The position numbers were made by a program, and so were the translations under genes. This document shows positions 33,218 to 41,997 of a stretch of DNA of 51,684 bases, one piece after another (positions within the stretch are counted from its first letter, which is position 1; every line of letters begins with the position of its first letter). The stretch is from JAJRZX01 sp964472295. GTDB lineage: Bacteria; Desulfobacterota; GWC2-55-46; JADFVP01. The stretch spans positions 1-51,684 of the forward strand of contig CAYYJQ010000014.1 in assembly GCA_964472295.1 (NCBI GenBank). The letters run 5' to 3'. Below the pieces are notes generated by a model. It did not search any database and was not told the DNA's origin. It saw nothing but the letters and a program-made list of their open reading frames with translations.

Positions 33218-35080
33218 ATGGACATGCCCTCAGATGAGATGGATGAGATAATTGATGAGTTTGTCGTGGAGTCCGAGGAGTCTCTTGAGTCGCTTGACCA
33301 GATGTTCGTTGCCCTCGAGAAGGACCCGGGCAATAAAGACCTCCTCAACGAGATATTCCGTTGTGCCCATACCATAAAGGGGGCCTCTGGTTTTCTCGGG
33401 TTTCAGCGCCTTGTGGAGGTGGCCCATGTCACCGAAGATGTCCTCAATAAACTAAGAAAGGGAGAACTCGTCCTTACCCCCGATGTCATGGACGCGGTAT
33501 TAAAGGCCATGGACATCATAAAGGAGATGCTCGGCAACATCAAGACCACGAGGGAAGAGGGCATATCCCCTTCTGTTGAGTTCATAAGGTGTATTCTTGA
33601 TAGTGACGGCGCTGGCGGGCAGGAAGGCCGGGTCGTTTCGGGCAAGGAAGAAAAACCCCCTCCAGAAGAGACTGAATGTGCGGGGGATGGGGGAGTGGCC
33701 GCAGGGCGGGCCGGAGATAACAAGGACAGTAAGGCCCCGGCCCCACGGTCAGGGTCTGATGACACGGATAAAAAGGCGCCTGCCCCACGGGCAGGGTCTG
33801 ATGACACCGATAAAAAAATCCCGCGCAAGATAGATGACAAAAAAAAATGCTCTCCACCCGTTCACAGGGAGCGGGAACACAATATAAGGGTGGATATTTC
33901 GAAACTCGACGATGTCCTCAACCTCGTTGGTGAACTCGTCCTCTCCCGTAACAGGCTCATGCGCTTGAATGGCCAGCTCCTTGAGTGTGGCATCGAGGAA
34001 GAGATTGTCTCCCATACTGACGAGGCCATAGGTCAGCTCAACCTTGTCACATCAGACCTCCAGCTCGCGGTAATGAAGATGCGGATGCAGCCCATAGCAA
34101 AGGTCTTCAACAAGTTTCCGCGCATGGTGCGGGACCTTGCACGGAGTAGCGGCAAGGAGATAGACCTTAAACTCTCTGGTGAGGAGACGGAACTTGACAA
34201 GACAGTCATCGAGGAGATCGGCGACCCGCTCATACACCTCATAAGGAACTCGGTAGACCACGGCATAGAGGCCCCGGACGAGCGTGAGGCCGCCGGAAAA
34301 CCCCGCACAGGCAGTATATCCTTGTCGGCCATGCAGGAGGGGCAGAATATCGTCGTCTGTGTGGAGGATGACGGCAAGGGCATAAACCCTGAGAAGATAA
34401 AGGAATCTGCCATAAAAAAAGGCATTATCCCGCCCGAAGAGGCCGCGAGGCTTGAGCGCAAGGACGTATTTGACCTCATATTCAGGCCCGGTTTCTCAAC
34501 GGCCAAGAAGGTAAGCGACATATCGGGCCGCGGTGTTGGCATGGACGTGGTGAAAACAGGCATATCCAATATCAATGGACTTATAAACATAGACTCAGAG
34601 CCTGGAAAGGGCACGAAGATACACCTACGCCTCCCCCTTACCCTCGCCATTATTCAGATACTTATCGTAAAATCTGGTGAAGAGATATACGGCATACCCC
34701 TTGCCAATGTAATCGAGAACATAAGGGTAAGAAAAGAAGACGTCAAGACCATTGAGGGCAGGGACGTCTTCCGCATAAGGGAGCGGGTCTTGCCTGTGGC
34801 CAGGCTCGATGGCCTTGTCGGACGGGGGGCTGCGCGAGGCCGTAATGATAAGGACAACATATACATCGTCATAATAGGCGTGGGCGAGAAGCGCTTCGGG
34901 CTCCTTGTGGACGAACTCTACGGGCAGGAGGAGATTGTCATGAAGTCAATGGGAGAGTTCCTCAAGGGCACTGATGGAGTGGCGGGAGCAAGCATCACTG
35001 GAGACGGAAAGGTTGTGCTCATACTTGACGCAGGCTCGGCCCTCAAGGCCGGAGATAGCAGGCAGGCCCTTGCCTCATGA
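33218..35080 (+). CDS. cheA: Chemotaxis histidine kinase CheA
   Basis: 620 residues. The HPt domain has the phospho-accepting His51 in CAHTIKGASGFLGF. A long Pro/Asp/Lys-rich linker spans about 125-220. The dimerisation domain starts IRVDISKLDDVLNLVGELV. The HATPase domain follows (HLIRNSVDHGIEAPDER, DDGKGI, then GRGVGMDVVKT) and the CheW-like domain closes the protein. No P2 CheY/CheB-docking domain is obvious in the linker. The linker holds a 14-residue repeat (KAPAPRSGSDDTDK then KAPAPRAGSDDTDK, 33731-33814). It autophosphorylates in response to receptors and passes phosphate to CheY and CheB. Confidence 0.95.
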   Translation: MDMPSDEMDEIIDEFVVESEESLESLDQMFVALEKDPGNKDLLNEIFRCAHTIKGASGFLGFQRLVEVAHVTEDVLNKLRKGELVLTPDVMDAVLKAMDIIKEMLGNIKTTREEGISPSVEFIRCILDSDGAGGQEGRVVSGKEEKPPPEETECAGDGGVAAGRAGDNKDSKAPAPRSGSDDTDKKAPAPRAGSDDTDKKIPRKIDDKKKCSPPVHREREHNIRVDISKLDDVLNLVGELVLSRNRLMRLNGQLLECGIEEEIVSHTDEAIGQLNLVTSDLQLAVMKMRMQPIAKVFNKFPRMVRDLARSSGKEIDLKLSGEETELDKTVIEEIGDPLIHLIRNSVDHGIEAPDEREAAGKPRTGSISLSAMQEGQNIVVCVEDDGKGINPEKIKESAIKKGIIPPEEAARLERKDVFDLIFRPGFSTAKKVSDISGRGVGMDVVKTGISNINGLINIDSEPGKGTKIHLRLPLTLAIIQILIVKSGEEIYGIPLANVIENIRVRKEDVKTIEGRDVFRIRERVLPVARLDGLVGRGAARGRNDKDNIYIVIIGVGEKRFGLLVDELYGQEEIVMKSMGEFLKGTDGVAGASITGDGKVVLILDAGSALKAGDSRQALAS

Positions 35081-35140
35081 GTTGATAAATATTTAAAAAA
35101 AGGTTGGAAAAATGCGCGGATTCATGAAAGGGGCTGAATA

Positions 35141-36205
35141 ATGGAAAAGATAAGGCTCCTTATTGTTGATGATTCTTCCTTCATGAGAAGCATCATAAAG
35201 AGAATGCTAAAGAATTACAGCGACATCGAGGTCGTGGGCACGGCCCGTGACGGCGTTGAGGGTGTGGAAAAGGCACTGGAACTCAGGCCCGACATAATTA
35301 CCATGGATATAGAGATGCCGAGGATGAACGGCATCGAGGCCACGGGACACATTATGCGCGACGCGCCGACGCCTATTATTATGGTAAGTTCCATAAGCCT
35401 TGATGGAGCGAAGGCAACGCTTGACGCGCTGGAAAAGGGCGCAGTTGATTATATATCAAAGAACCTTGAGAACTCGGCCCTTGATGTAATGAAGATAGAG
35501 AAGGACCTTGTTACAAAAATCCGTACCTTTGCCAGAAAGTCGGAAACAAGAAGGCCCGTACCTCTTCTGCCTGCCCACCGGGCCGCCGGGACTACCCCGC
35601 CCATTATCAGCAAGCCCAGGAGTTTTACCTCGCAGAATATACGAACAGTGGTAATTGGCGCCTCCACAGGAGGACCCATGGCCGTGCAGAAGGTGCTATC
35701 AGGCATACCCGGCGGGCTAAAGGTCTCGGTCCTTGTGGCGGTACATATGCCGGGCCAGTTTACAAAGGCATTTGCAAAACGGCTCGACGGCCTCTGTAAT
35801 ATGACCGTTGAAGAGGCCAAGTCCGGCGATGAGGTCTCGCCGGGTCGCGTCCTTGTCTGCCCCGGAGGGCTCCAGACAAGGTATGTAAGGAAGGGCGCCG
35901 CGGAGGTGCGCATCGAGGTAAATAATGAGCCCGCCAACGTCCTTTACAAACCATCGGTAAACATAGCCATATCCTCTGTGGCCGCCACGTTTAACGGCAG
36001 GGCCCTTGGCGTGATACTTACTGGCATGGGAGACGACGGCATGCTCGGTATGCGCGAGATAAAGAACAAGGGCGGCAAGACCCTTGTCCAGAGCGCGGAG
36101 ACTTGCACGGTGTACGGAATGCCCAGGGCCGTAATCGATGGCGGGCTTGCCGATAAGGTTGTGCCCCTTGAGATGATAACCGCGGAAATCGTCAACATGA
36201 TATGA
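35141..36205 (+). CDS. cheB: Chemotaxis methylesterase CheB
   Basis: 354 residues. The receiver domain is at 1-125 (Asp56 in DIITMDIEMPRMNG). A linker leads to the C-terminal methylesterase with catalytic Ser175 in GASTGGP, His202 in AVHMPGQF and Asp299 in TGMGDDGMLG. It demethylates or deamidates chemoreceptors when phosphorylated by CheA. ATG 35141 lies 60 bp after cheA with gaaagggg upstream. Confidence 0.95.
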   Translation: MEKIRLLIVDDSSFMRSIIKRMLKNYSDIEVVGTARDGVEGVEKALELRPDIITMDIEMPRMNGIEATGHIMRDAPTPIIMVSSISLDGAKATLDALEKGAVDYISKNLENSALDVMKIEKDLVTKIRTFARKSETRRPVPLLPAHRAAGTTPPIISKPRSFTSQNIRTVVIGASTGGPMAVQKVLSGIPGGLKVSVLVAVHMPGQFTKAFAKRLDGLCNMTVEEAKSGDEVSPGRVLVCPGGLQTRYVRKGAAEVRIEVNNEPANVLYKPSVNIAISSVAATFNGRALGVILTGMGDDGMLGMREIKNKGGKTLVQSAETCTVYGMPRAVIDGGLADKVVPLEMITAEIVNMI

Positions 36206-36247
36206 CAGGGGCACGCCGGTCCTATTAGAGGAGTTTCCTGTAACCAC

Positions 36248-37024
36248 ATGGATATACTTACAATAGCCGGCTTATTAATTGGCATCTTGGCGCTTCTCGG
36301 AGGACAGGTCCTCGAGGGCGGCTCCGTACACTCACTGCTCCAGCCCACCGCGGCCATTATCGTATTTGGCGGAACCATTGGCGCGGTATTTTTCGGCCAT
36401 CCCCTTCATACCTTCACAAGGGCCGTACGCGACGCGAAAAAGGCCTTTATCCCCCCTGGCATAGAGGGAGGGGACGTAATTGACTTAATAATGGATCTTT
36501 CCTCCCACTCCAAGGTAAAGGGTCTTCTTGCCCTTGAGCCGCGCCTTGATGAAATAGGAGTTCCCTTTCTCCAAAAGGGGCTTCAACTCGTTATAGACGG
36601 GGCCGAGCCAGAGCGTATCAGGGAGGTACTGGAAATTGAACTCCAGTACTCCGAGGAATATTCCGAGGCCTCGGCGGCCTTCTTTGAGAGCGCCGGCGGA
36701 TACGCCCCCACAATAGGAATTCTCGGTGCCGTGCTTGGCCTCATACACGTAATGGAGAGCCTCGCGGAGCCAGAGAGGCTCGGCGCCGGCATTGCCGTTG
36801 CCTTTGTGGCCACTATCTACGGCGTGGGCTCGGCGAACCTCTTCTGGCTGCCCCTTGCAGGCAAGATAAAGAACAGGGTCCGTGAGGAGAGTATTGTAAA
36901 GGAACTCATGATAGAAGGCCTTGTGGGGCTCTCCGAGGGCGCAAACCCTCTGAGCCTCAGGGAGAGGCTCGAGGGTTTTCTCAAGAAAAACGAGAGTTTT
37001 TCTTCTCTAAGAGAGGCCGCGTGA
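36248..37024 (+). CDS. motA: Flagellar stator protein MotA/MotC
   Basis: 258 residues. The first membrane segment reads ILTIAGLLIGILALLGGQVLEGG and the second PTAAIIVFGGTIGAVFFG. The cytoplasmic loop carries conserved charged residues, and two further segments are GGYAPTIGILGAVLGLIHVM and IAVAFVATIYGVGSANLFWLPL. The opening resembles MotC of the MotCD type more than enteric MotA. It forms the pentamer around a MotB dimer and pushes on FliG. ATG 36248 has gaggag about 14 nt upstream with taaccac between. The stop overlaps motB. Confidence 0.92.
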   Translation: MDILTIAGLLIGILALLGGQVLEGGSVHSLLQPTAAIIVFGGTIGAVFFGHPLHTFTRAVRDAKKAFIPPGIEGGDVIDLIMDLSSHSKVKGLLALEPRLDEIGVPFLQKGLQLVIDGAEPERIREVLEIELQYSEEYSEASAAFFESAGGYAPTIGILGAVLGLIHVMESLAEPERLGAGIAVAFVATIYGVGSANLFWLPLAGKIKNRVREESIVKELMIEGLVGLSEGANPLSLRERLEGFLKKNESFSSLREAA

Positions 37025-37725
37025 TGGCGCGCAAAAGACGAAAACGACCAAAAGAAAATGGAGATAGGTGGCTCGTATCCTACGCGGACTTCATAACACT
37101 GCTCTTCGCCTTCTTTACGAGCATGTACGCAATATCCTCTGTTAACGAGGGTAAGTACAAGACCCTTAGCAGTGCCTTATCTACGGCATTTAACCGCGCC
37201 GTGGAGACGACTCCTCCCGCGGGCCTTGATGGGCCGCAAAAAGTGGGCCTTCAGGGGAAGATGTCCGAGAGGTTCAACGAGGCCTTCTCATCTCGCTACC
37301 AGACACTCGCGACATCACTCAAGGGTCTTCCCGCCAACCTTGGAGTCCGCCTTGTGATGGAAAAGGGCACGATGATAATAAGGCTCCCCGGCAAGACGCT
37401 CTTCAGTTCCGGAAGCGCGAGTTTGACTCCAGAAGCAAGAGCGATTCTCTCAAGACTGGCCCCAATCATCAGGGAACTTGGCAGTGAGGTCCGCATCGAG
37501 GGCCATACCGACAACGTGCCCACAAGCAACATGGTCTTCAATTCCAACTGGGACCTGTCAAGCGCAAGAGCCCTTAGTGTACTTAAATACCTCGTAAACA
37601 AAAATAACCTCGACCCCCGCCTCGTCTCTTCAACAGGCTACGGAGAGTTCAGACCCCTTGCCCCAAACAATACGCCCACGGGCAGACAAAAAAACAGACG
37701 CGTGGATATAGTGCTGGAACGGTAA
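37024..37725 (+). CDS. motB: Flagellar stator protein MotB/MotD
   Basis: 233 residues from ATG 37024 (TGATG coupling with motA; GTG 37021 is also possible). It has a basic N terminus, then the single helix WLVSYADFITLLFAFFTSMYAIS with the ion-binding Asp in SYADF. The C-terminal OmpA-like peptidoglycan-binding domain includes RIEGHTDNVPTSN, WDLSSARALSVLKYL and GYGEFRPLAPN. It anchors the stator to the cell wall. At 233 residues it is short, with a compact plug/linker region. Ion specificity cannot be decided from this sequence. Confidence 0.93.
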   Translation: MARKRRKRPKENGDRWLVSYADFITLLFAFFTSMYAISSVNEGKYKTLSSALSTAFNRAVETTPPAGLDGPQKVGLQGKMSERFNEAFSSRYQTLATSLKGLPANLGVRLVMEKGTMIIRLPGKTLFSSGSASLTPEARAILSRLAPIIRELGSEVRIEGHTDNVPTSNMVFNSNWDLSSARALSVLKYLVNKNNLDPRLVSSTGYGEFRPLAPNNTPTGRQKNRRVDIVLER

Positions 37726-37779
37726 GGGGACAAGGAAAGGGAAAAAGGGAAAAAAAGAAAAAGAGGAAGGGTGGGGCGG

Positions 37780-37882
37780 GCTTCGCCCGCAAAAAGATAA
37801 AGGATTTCCTTACTTTCTTTAAAAAAAGAAAGTAAGACAAAGAAATTTAATGCCAGCGGACTTCGTCCGCTGGAAATTTTGT
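37780..37882. repeat. Repeat-derived hairpins after motB, including inverted hairpin element (copy 4)
   Basis: GCGGGCTTCGCCCGC is a small hairpin near 37778-37792. CTTACTTTCTTT aaaa AAAGAAAGTAAG (37809-37836) is the dispersed hairpin in inverted orientation, since acaaagaaa follows it. CCAGCGGAC ttc GTCCGCTGG (about 37853-37873) is a perfect 9-bp stem. Any of these may help end motB transcripts. Confidence 0.65.
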
Positions 37883-37910
37883 GGGTAGAGCGTCAGCCAC
37901 ACCCATCCCA
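37881..37910. repeat. Dispersed WVERxxTH-type element, copy 3
   Basis: gtgggtagagcgtcagccac followed by acccatccca. It is a diverged relative of the elements at 24243 and 27614. Confidence 0.5.
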
Positions 37911-37941
37911 GGGCTAACCCACCCTTCGACCCTTCGGCCCT

Positions 37942-38060
37942 TCGGTTTTCTTTGTACTGCCCACCTATTACGCATCACGACCCAAAGATACAAGAGACAT
38001 CGCTGTCCAATCAAAAAACTTTCTTTTTTCCTGAAGAAAGTGGAAGTTTTTTTGTCTTTT
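37942..38060 (+). repeat. Dispersed hairpin element, long form (copy 5)
   Basis: The head is cggttttctttgta; about 80 bp of spacer follows, then tccaatcaaaaaactttc, a tttcctg loop and gaagaaagtggaag. The stem is ACTTTCTT with AAGAAAGT. The layout matches copies 1 and 6. The stretch 37726-38197 contains no gene. Confidence 0.6.
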
Positions 38061-38068
38061 GAAAGGAC

Positions 38069-38102
38069 AGAGGCTGGCAGCCGGAACCGGCTGCCAGCCT
38101 CT
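38069..38102. terminator. Bidirectional terminator between motB and the HDOD gene
   Basis: AGAGGCTGGCAGCCGG aa CCGGCTGCCAGCCTCT is a perfect 16-bp inverted repeat, followed by ttattt on the plus strand. It stands between convergent genes (motB ends 37725, the HDOD gene ends 38198). The minus-strand tract is ordinary, so termination is better supported for the plus strand. Confidence 0.7.
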
Positions 38103-38197
38103 TTATTTGGCGGGATGAGGGGGCGGGGCTTTGGGGAAGGGGTTGGAGGCGGGTCTTCAGGCTGCGGCAAGCAGGGGCGGGAGAGGGCCGCCCCCGC

Positions 38198-39055
38198 TTA
38201 AGAACACTCCTTGAGCCGCAGTTCTTCCACTCGTTCTTTTACTTCTTCAAGTATCTCGAATATACGGTTCTCCATGCCTATGGATTTCAGGACCCAGGCG
38301 TGGTTCTGCGAGACCTCGCAGTCGCTGTCAAGGCCGCTGCCCGTGTCGGATACGATAAAATCAGCAAGATAGACCACATGGGGCAGGTACTCCATGGCCG
38401 CGTCGGTCTTGTCAATGGGACACTCAGCCGGGCTATGATGGAAGGCTATGGAGCGCACACAGCCCTCGGGAAGGTTAATCTTCTCGGCGAGCCAGCCGCC
38501 TACCTCGGGGTGGGCCGCGCCAAAGGCCTTTTCCTCGCGGAGAAGCAGGCCCTCGCGGTTATCACCTGCTGTATTGAGGTACTCATCGCCAAAGAGTTGA
38601 AATAGAACCACGCGGCCAATGTCGTGGAGGAGCCCTGTTATAAATGCGGCGTCGCTGTCAACGGCCATGCTCTCTTTTGCTATGAGCCCCGAGGCCACGC
38701 CCACTATGAAGGAGTGGTTCCAGAGTGTGTTCACCGAGCGCATGTTTCCTGTCGAGAGTCCTGAAAAAATAGACGTGGAGACGGCAAGTGTCTTTACCAT
38801 GTTAAAACCAAGGACAAGTATGGCCTGGCTTATGGTGCTTATTCTGCGGGGAAACCAGAAGTACGCGCCGTTTGCCATGCTGAGCACGCGTGACACAATT
38901 ACCGGATCGTGCTCTATGACGGATTTCAGGTCATTTACAGAGGCCCTCTCATTCTCGGCAACGCTCATGACCTTCTTGAAGACCATGGGCGTGGTGGCCC
39001 CCTGCATGATACTCTTTACCTTGTCCCTGAGTTCCTTTTTTTTGGCTTCGCTCAT
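38198..39055 (-). CDS. HDOD-domain signalling protein
   Basis: 285 residues. The HDOD domain (about 15-210) contains the family opening TTPMVFKKVMSVAENERASVNDL, then IEHDPVIVSRVLSMANGAYF and the HD-like LLHDIGRVVLF. HDOD proteins are usually non-catalytic and appear with chemotaxis, c-di-GMP and stress systems. Start ATG 39055 has agaggtggat upstream. It lies 123 bp after the HD-GYP gene in the same direction. A candidate sigma-28 site sits between them at 39106-39133, so it may be a late flagellar gene. Confidence 0.85.
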   Translation of the reverse strand: MSEAKKKELRDKVKSIMQGATTPMVFKKVMSVAENERASVNDLKSVIEHDPVIVSRVLSMANGAYFWFPRRISTISQAILVLGFNMVKTLAVSTSIFSGLSTGNMRSVNTLWNHSFIVGVASGLIAKESMAVDSDAAFITGLLHDIGRVVLFQLFGDEYLNTAGDNREGLLLREEKAFGAAHPEVGGWLAEKINLPEGCVRSIAFHHSPAECPIDKTDAAMEYLPHVVYLADFIVSDTGSGLDSDCEVSQNHAWVLKSIGMENRIFEILEEVKERVEELRLKECS

Positions 39056-39105
39056 TTAGATATCCACCTCTTTTTTCGTGGTCCGTCTTCCACCGCCTTA
39101 TATCC

Positions 39106-39133
39106 TTATCGGCAGAAGTGCCTTCGCACTTGA
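39106..39133 (-). promoter_or_regulatory. Candidate sigma-28 (FliA) promoter of the HDOD gene
   Basis: On the minus strand: TCAAGTGC, 12 bp, GCCGATAA. The -10 block is a perfect match; the -35 block matches TCAAG to TAAAG. Spacing is one base longer than the enteric 11. The spacer contains a small dyad (AAGTGC/GCACTT). Confidence 0.6.
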
Positions 39134-39178
39134 GGGATCGGGTTAATATTGGTTTCTCTTTCTCCCCCCTCTTTTCTC

Positions 39179-41650
39179 CTATCTTATGTTTGTCAGAAAG
39201 GCCTTGACCACCTCGGGGTCGAACTGTGTGCCAGAGCACCGTTTGAGCTCGGCCACCACCTCTTCAAGGGTGCGGCCCTTTCTATATGGCCGGTCAGCGC
39301 TCATGGCGTCTATGGTATCGGCCACGGAGAGTATGCGGGCGAATATGGGAAGGTCTTCTCTGTTTAGCCCGTCATCGGGATACCCCCTGCCGTCGTACCA
39401 GACATGGTGGTACTTGATGCCAGGGATGATGTCCTTCAACTGCTTTAACGGAGAGAGTATTTCCGCCCCTTTTACAGGGTGTTTCTGTATCTGCCTGTAT
39501 TCCTTCTCTGTCAGCCGTCCGGCCTTGTCCAGTATACCCTCGCAGGTCGCTATCTTTCCTATGTCGTGCAAGAGGCCCGCGAGTTCCAGGTCCTTGAGTT
39601 TCTTTTTTTTAAGACCCATTGTGCGGGCTATGCGTATGGCTATCTCTGTCACACGTTCCGAGTGCCCCCGTGTCCAGGGGCTCTTTGCATCTATGGTCTT
39701 TGAGAGCGTGCGCACTGTTCCGAGAAAGAGGTTCTCAAGGTCGGTTATGAGGCGCGTGTTCTCAAGGGCAACGCCTATATGCGCCGTAAACTTCTCAAGG
39801 GTAGAGAGGTCTTCAGACCCAAAGGCCGATACCCTGCGCGAACAGACGTTAAGGAGGCCCTTTATCTCATGTTTCACCGTAAGGGGGATGATGATGACGG
39901 AATGAAGACCCTTTTCCTTGAATCTTTTCTCAATGCCCCTTGGTTCCTTAATATCCCTTGTGTCCCCCATTACAAAAGGCATGGTGTCTTTAAGCACTTT
40001 TGAGAAGACGGTCTTTCCCGGGGTAAAGGAATAACCTTTTTCGGCGAGGGCCCCTCCGTGGCCCGCGGCATAGACAACACGTCCGTCCTTTACGCTCCAG
40101 ACATCGGCCCCGTCGCACTGCACGAGACGCGAGATCATGCTTGAGGCGGTCTCCAGAATCTCCTCTACGCTCAGGGCAGAGAGGATGGAACGGTCTATCT
40201 CGTTAAGTATGCGTATGGTCATAATCTTGCGAGAAAGATCCATTGTCCTTGTTATGGACTCCCTGTAGAGGCGGGCCTCGTCTATGGCAACAGAGGCCTG
40301 CCCGGCAAACCCCTTCATGAGCTCAAGGTCGCGTTCGTTTATCTCTTTATCTCCATCCCTGTAGACAGCGAGGATAAACCCGAGGTATGCTCCGCGGTAT
40401 GTAATGGGTATTAAGGCAATGGCGCATGACTTGCCGAGGACATCCATGAACCTGTTGTCGTGAAAGACCTCGTGCACATCGGCACGGTTAGAGGTCCGTA
40501 TTATTGCCACCTCGCCTGTCTCGAGGGCACGGATAATGACATGGCTCCTGCCGTCCACAGGCGAACTCCTGAAGAGCGGCAGATACATGCGCTCAATGCC
40601 CTCTATCTGCGAGGGCGCGAAGGTCATGGTCTCGCCATCGCCCATATAGGCGGCTACAATATCGGCAGAGAGTATCTCTCTTACGCAGGAGACTATCTGT
40701 TTTACGAGGAGGTTGATGTTAGTGGTCTTGGACGTGGCCTCGGCTATGCGGAGAAGCCCCGCGTTTACAGTCATCTCCTGTTCCATTCTCTGAAGGTACT
40801 GTTTCTCTTCCGTGATGTCTTCCATGAGGTGAAGGGCGCCTGTAAATTTGCCGGAGCCGTGGTTAAGTGGTATGTACCTCACCCTGTAGGTGATGGTTCC
40901 CTCAGGGCATATCTCTTCCTGCTCCACGCGGCAGTAGCCCGTATTTTCCCTCTTGCAGAGAGAAAAAGGACCATTCATCAGGGGGTAGACCTCATAGTAT
41001 GGTCTTCCAACAATCTCCTGAAAGGGCCTTCCCGCAAGCCTCTGGTAGGCCATGTTGCATCTTTTTATCCTGAACTGGCCGTCATGGATGAATATGGGGT
41101 CTGGTATGCTGTCAAAGGTGTCTTCCCAGTCCTTCTTGCCCCTCTCCACGTCGGTAAGGAGGGCCATGACCTTTTCCCTGGACTTCCTGAGTTCGAGCAC
41201 CGTGGCCTCAAGCCGCCCGGTTCTCTCCCTGACCTTTTCCTCGAGGTCAAAGGCCCGGAGCCTCCCAACCTCCTCAAAGGCCGCGTCTTCCCTCTTGTCC
41301 CTTATGAGACAGAGCAGATACCTTCTGCCGCCTATCTTCAGGGAAGATGTCGAGACATCGACGGCAATCCTCCTTCCGTCTTTTCCCCTTATTGCTGTAT
41401 CCGTGCACTGCGAGGTCTCAGAACCAGAGACGAGGCTGAGTCTGCCCTTGCACCCATTCTCCTCGCAGGGGTACTGGAGTCTCTCAAGATTTATCCTCTT
41501 GAGTTCACTCTTCCTGTAGCCCGTGAGGGCCGAGGCGGCCCTGTTTGTTCCGATTATTTCCCCTTTTTCCCTGTCCACGAGAAAGACGGCCTCTGGCACG
41601 GCCTCTATAAATCTTGAGAAGGCGCTGAAGGTCTCAGCCCCTATCTTCAT
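39179..41650 (-). CDS. PAS-GAF-HD-GYP cyclic-di-GMP phosphodiesterase
   Basis: 823 residues from ATG 41650 (caggttga upstream); GTG 41689 would add 13. Domain order: PAS (about 5-110, AVFLVDREKGEIIGTNRAASAL), second PAS (about 180-285, FIHDGQFRIKRCNMAYQRLAG), GAF (about 310-460), GAF (about 495-640). The C-terminal HD-GYP domain has HDIGK in GLLHDIGKIATC, HH in IKYHHVWYDGRGYPD and SVADTIDAM. The catalytic signature is intact, so c-di-GMP hydrolysis is expected. No membrane segment is seen, so sensing is cytoplasmic. It lies between the stator genes and cheW on the opposite strand, with a candidate FliA promoter at 41761. Confidence 0.9.
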   Translation of the reverse strand: MKIGAETFSAFSRFIEAVPEAVFLVDREKGEIIGTNRAASALTGYRKSELKRINLERLQYPCEENGCKGRLSLVSGSETSQCTDTAIRGKDGRRIAVDVSTSSLKIGGRRYLLCLIRDKREDAAFEEVGRLRAFDLEEKVRERTGRLEATVLELRKSREKVMALLTDVERGKKDWEDTFDSIPDPIFIHDGQFRIKRCNMAYQRLAGRPFQEIVGRPYYEVYPLMNGPFSLCKRENTGYCRVEQEEICPEGTITYRVRYIPLNHGSGKFTGALHLMEDITEEKQYLQRMEQEMTVNAGLLRIAEATSKTTNINLLVKQIVSCVREILSADIVAAYMGDGETMTFAPSQIEGIERMYLPLFRSSPVDGRSHVIIRALETGEVAIIRTSNRADVHEVFHDNRFMDVLGKSCAIALIPITYRGAYLGFILAVYRDGDKEINERDLELMKGFAGQASVAIDEARLYRESITRTMDLSRKIMTIRILNEIDRSILSALSVEEILETASSMISRLVQCDGADVWSVKDGRVVYAAGHGGALAEKGYSFTPGKTVFSKVLKDTMPFVMGDTRDIKEPRGIEKRFKEKGLHSVIIIPLTVKHEIKGLLNVCSRRVSAFGSEDLSTLEKFTAHIGVALENTRLITDLENLFLGTVRTLSKTIDAKSPWTRGHSERVTEIAIRIARTMGLKKKKLKDLELAGLLHDIGKIATCEGILDKAGRLTEKEYRQIQKHPVKGAEILSPLKQLKDIIPGIKYHHVWYDGRGYPDDGLNREDLPIFARILSVADTIDAMSADRPYRKGRTLEEVVAELKRCSGTQFDPEVVKAFLTNIR

Positions 41651-41760
41651 TTCAACCTGCTTCTTAATCGGCAAAGGAGACACCCCCACTCTTATTTGGC
41701 ATTTAGCCTCGTCTTGTCTTGCCCTTTTGCGCTCTTTTTAATCCCCGCTTACGGACTACT

Positions 41761-41788
41761 GCATCGACGGAATCGGCACAAAACTTTA
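41761..41788 (-). promoter_or_regulatory. Candidate sigma-28 promoter of the HD-GYP gene
   Basis: On the minus strand: TAAAGTTT (perfect -35), 12 bp, GTCGATGC (5 of 8 against GCCGATAA). It has the same spacing as the sites at 39106 and 41896. The predicted leader to ATG 41650 is about 100 nt. Confidence 0.45.
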
Positions 41789-41895
41789 ACTGGAAAAGTT
41801 ACTTGTTTTGGCTCTTCAAGGCGGCGGATCCAGCGTTCTTTTTGCAGTGCGCCCCTCAATGCCTTATGAGATTAATTCACCCTTTTGCGACAGGC

Positions 41896-41923
41896 TAAAG
41901 TTTGCCGGCCCTTATGCCGAACA
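41896..41923 (+). promoter_or_regulatory. Candidate sigma-28 promoter of cheW-mcp
   Basis: TAAAGTTT (perfect -35), 12 bp, GCCGAACA (first five bases of GCCGATAA). It is divergent from the candidate at 41761 and about 75 nt before the cheW start. The spacing is one base longer than in enteric bacteria but the same in all three sites of this window. Confidence 0.6.
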
Positions 41924-41997
41924 GGATATAACCGCGTCCCCATGTGCCGGGACGCCGCCAATATTCAAGGCTCGAGTCTCAGAAAAGGAGGGTGATG

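Noticed and set aside
35092..35120. GG-N10-GC motif before cheB as a sigma-54 promoter
   Set aside because: Only the two dinucleotides match; both the -24 and -12 blocks are poor, and cheB is likely read from the cheA unit.
40460..41617. Long plus-strand reading frame (385 codons) opposite the HD-GYP gene
   Set aside because: The complementary strand encodes clear PAS and GAF domains; the frame has no recognisable domain, no good ribosome site and is a codon-bias shadow.
41690..41995. c-di-GMP riboswitch upstream of cheW or the HD-GYP gene
   Set aside because: Searched by eye for the GEMM conserved blocks and found none; the region is explained by divergent sigma-28-like promoters.
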